From CAYSSJ01 sp964433675 (lineage in GTDB: Bacteria > Cloacimonadota > Cloacimonadia > Cloacimonadales > TCS61), in the NCBI GenBank assembly GCA_964433675.1, contig CAYSSJ010000012.1, forward strand, positions 17,304 through 81,303: a DNA stretch of 64,000 bases, given 5' to 3'. The translations under genes were made by a program, and so were the position numbers. Position 1 is the first letter of the stretch, and every line of letters begins with the position of its first letter. The notes under the pieces are model-generated. The model was not told the DNA's origin, did not search any database, and worked only from the letters and a program-made list of their open reading frames with translations. Shown here piece after piece: positions 62,747 to 64,000 of the stretch.

Positions 62747-64000
62747 TCACTTCATCATCACTACTTTGCTGACAAATCTATCTTCTCCCGTCTGCATGAT
62801 GCAGAAATAGACGCCGCTGGATACCTGTCTGCTCCGCTCATCTCTTCCATTCCAGATGATTTGATGATGACCGGCTTCATACTCGGTATCGACCAGCTCT
62901 CTTACTTTCTGACCTCTGATGTTGTAGATAGCGATACTGACATGCTGGGGATTGCTGAGTGAGAATGGGATGGTAGTCTCCGGGTTGAAGGGATTGGGAT
63001 AAGCAGAACCGAGTGAGGTGACTATAGGTGCGATGATATCATCTTCTGCATCGGTTATCTCGATCTCGTATAAGGCTTCGGCTATCTCGCTGGGTAGCCA
63101 GTCTTCTTTGAATGCTCTTGCTTTTACTGTTACCGTGCTGTCGAGTATTACCGGTTCGGTGTAAAGCAGAGATTCGTGGGTTGGTTCTGAGCCATCCAGT
63201 GTGAAATATATCTCAGCTTCTTCTGTCTCGGTTGTTATTTCTAATTCGATAGCTTCATCATAATAACCGGGCTCAGGTGAGAACTCAGGCGTAGCTGCCA
63301 TATTAACCGTAGCTGTGGCTGTATCGGATGGGTTGGATTCGCCTTGCTCGTAGATAGCGGTAACATGGTAAGTATATGCACCGGCTTCCAAGTCCGAATC
63401 TTCGTATTCAGTTTGGGTTATCGGTTCGGGGTTGAGCAATATGAACTCATCATCTTGTTGACGATAGATATTATAGCCTATAAGGTCATCACTATCGCGT
63501 CTATCTATAATCTGTCGTTTGATGCGGATGGGATTGTCGCGTCTGTTTCTGGCAGTCAGGATCAATTCATCACCGCTGTATGGCTCCTGCCAGTTTAGAT
63601 GGACATACCCTGCGAGTCCTTCTGCTTCTAGTTCCTGAGGTGGATTGAGGATATAATACATAGCTTCGGCAATCTCACTATCGAGCCAATTCTCCAGATA
63701 AGCACGGGCGTAGAGCATAGTTGTGTATTCTATCTCTGCCGTATCTCCTTCAATCCATTCTTCACCGTCAAAAGAATATTCTATCGTTGCTCCTGTCGTT
63801 GCTGTGGTGATGGTAACAGTCTGAGCTTCCAGATAAACATCGCCTTCGGGCTCGAACTCCGGTGTGGCTACAGTACCAGTGACGACATAATTAGCCGAAA
63901 CCGTCTCACTGGTTATCCATTCATCTTTCTCAGCATAAGCTTCGAAGTCCATCTCGGTGTCGAGTGAGACAGTGATCGGGTCTGTATAAACTTCCCAATC
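62747..64000 (-). CDS. Large cell-surface protein, C-terminal part (chitobiase-C repeats, FnIII, sorting tail)
   Basis: The frame is open to the window edge, so at least 417 residues of the C-terminus are present and the start is outside. Two chitobiase/CHB_HEX-C-like repeats (VTITTATTGATIEYSFDG and IELEITTETEEAEIYFTLDG) flank an FnIII-type domain. The last ~85 residues (SLGSAYPNPFNPETTIPFSL, IYNIRGQKVRELVD, GVYFCIMQTG) form a C-terminal sorting-like domain, used for secretion and surface attachment in type IX-like systems. Highly acidic and Thr-rich. The ligand or enzymatic part is not visible. Confidence 0.88.
   Translation of the reverse strand, partial: DWEVYTDPITVSLDTEMDFEAYAEKDEWITSETVSANYVVTGTVATPEFEPEGDVYLEAQTVTITTATTGATIEYSFDGEEWIEGDTAEIEYTTMLYARAYLENWLDSEIAEAMYYILNPPQELEAEGLAGYVHLNWQEPYSGDELILTARNRRDNPIRIKRQIIDRRDSDDLIGYNIYRQQDDEFILLNPEPITQTEYEDSDLEAGAYTYHVTAIYEQGESNPSDTATATVNMAATPEFSPEPGYYDEAIELEITTETEEAEIYFTLDGSEPTHESLLYTEPVILDSTVTVKARAFKEDWLPSEIAEALYEIEITDAEDDIIAPIVTSLGSAYPNPFNPETTIPFSLSNPQHVSIAIYNIRGQKVRELVDTEYEAGHHQIIWNGRDERSRQVSSGVYFCIMQTGEDRFVSKVVMMK

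Noticed and set aside
62630..62962. 110-codon plus-strand frame at the end of the surface protein
   Set aside because: It spans the terminator and runs antisense to the conserved sorting domain.

Overview
The window is bacterial chromosome with dense, mostly leftward-transcribed housekeeping operons. Several traits point to the FCB side of the tree, most likely a Cloacimonetes-like anaerobe: a surface protein with a C-terminal YPNPFNPE-type sorting tail, a PorV-like outer-membrane protein, an FlgD-type Ig tail, a biotin-dependent sodium-pumping decarboxylase module, 2-oxoacid:ferredoxin oxidoreductase and butyrate kinase. The phylum is inferred from protein families, not from rRNA, which is absent here.

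Layout. 1-1278: end of a histidine kinase, a single-domain response regulator and an exported beta-rich protein. 1551-11451: an envelope-polysaccharide locus (WbaP-like sugar transferase, GalE, cupin, MBL-fold hydrolase, UDP-glucuronate-type epimerase) interrupted at about 2.85-8.4 kb by a conspicuously AT-rich four-gene block: a CARF/RtcR-N sensor fused to a Fis-type HTH, a PD-(D/E)XK-like protein, a very large atypical histidine kinase and an expanded receiver protein with an unknown helical output domain. This block is the best candidate for an undescribed system. 11448-17258 (minus): arsM, PorV-like protein, OB-fold/FlgD-tail protein, lspA, DksA-like, punA, yggT, tdk. 17623-19955 (plus): buk and a lipoprotein C11 protease.

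19956-22021 holds no protein gene: a DnaA-box cluster, a 1.4-kb non-coding repeat (copy A) and a large SRP RNA with Alu domain, followed by hisS, groS and trxA. 24057-44082 (minus) is the classic information-processing supercluster: tRNA-Thr/Tyr/Gly/Thr, tuf, rpmG, tRNA-Trp, secE, nusG, rplKAJL, rpoBC, rpsL, rpsG, fusA, continuing into prmC, murA, mnmA and wecB. 44254-48276 (minus): cysS, rsmD, a hypothetical gene, a ComEA-like HhH protein and an M28 peptidase lipoprotein. 48517-49737 is copy B of the repeat in opposite orientation, so about 27 kb of essential genes lies between long inverted repeats.

49778-60361 (minus) is one tightly packed energy-metabolism operon: ferredoxin, korABC, methylmalonyl-CoA epimerase, decarboxylase alpha, OadG-like, biotin carrier, beta subunit, an AEC transporter, two-subunit fumarase and a LarA-family racemase. 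It fits a 2-oxoglutarate/succinyl-CoA/methylmalonyl-CoA/propionyl-CoA route coupled to a sodium gradient. The right end has uvrB and the C-terminal part of a large cell-surface protein that runs off the window.
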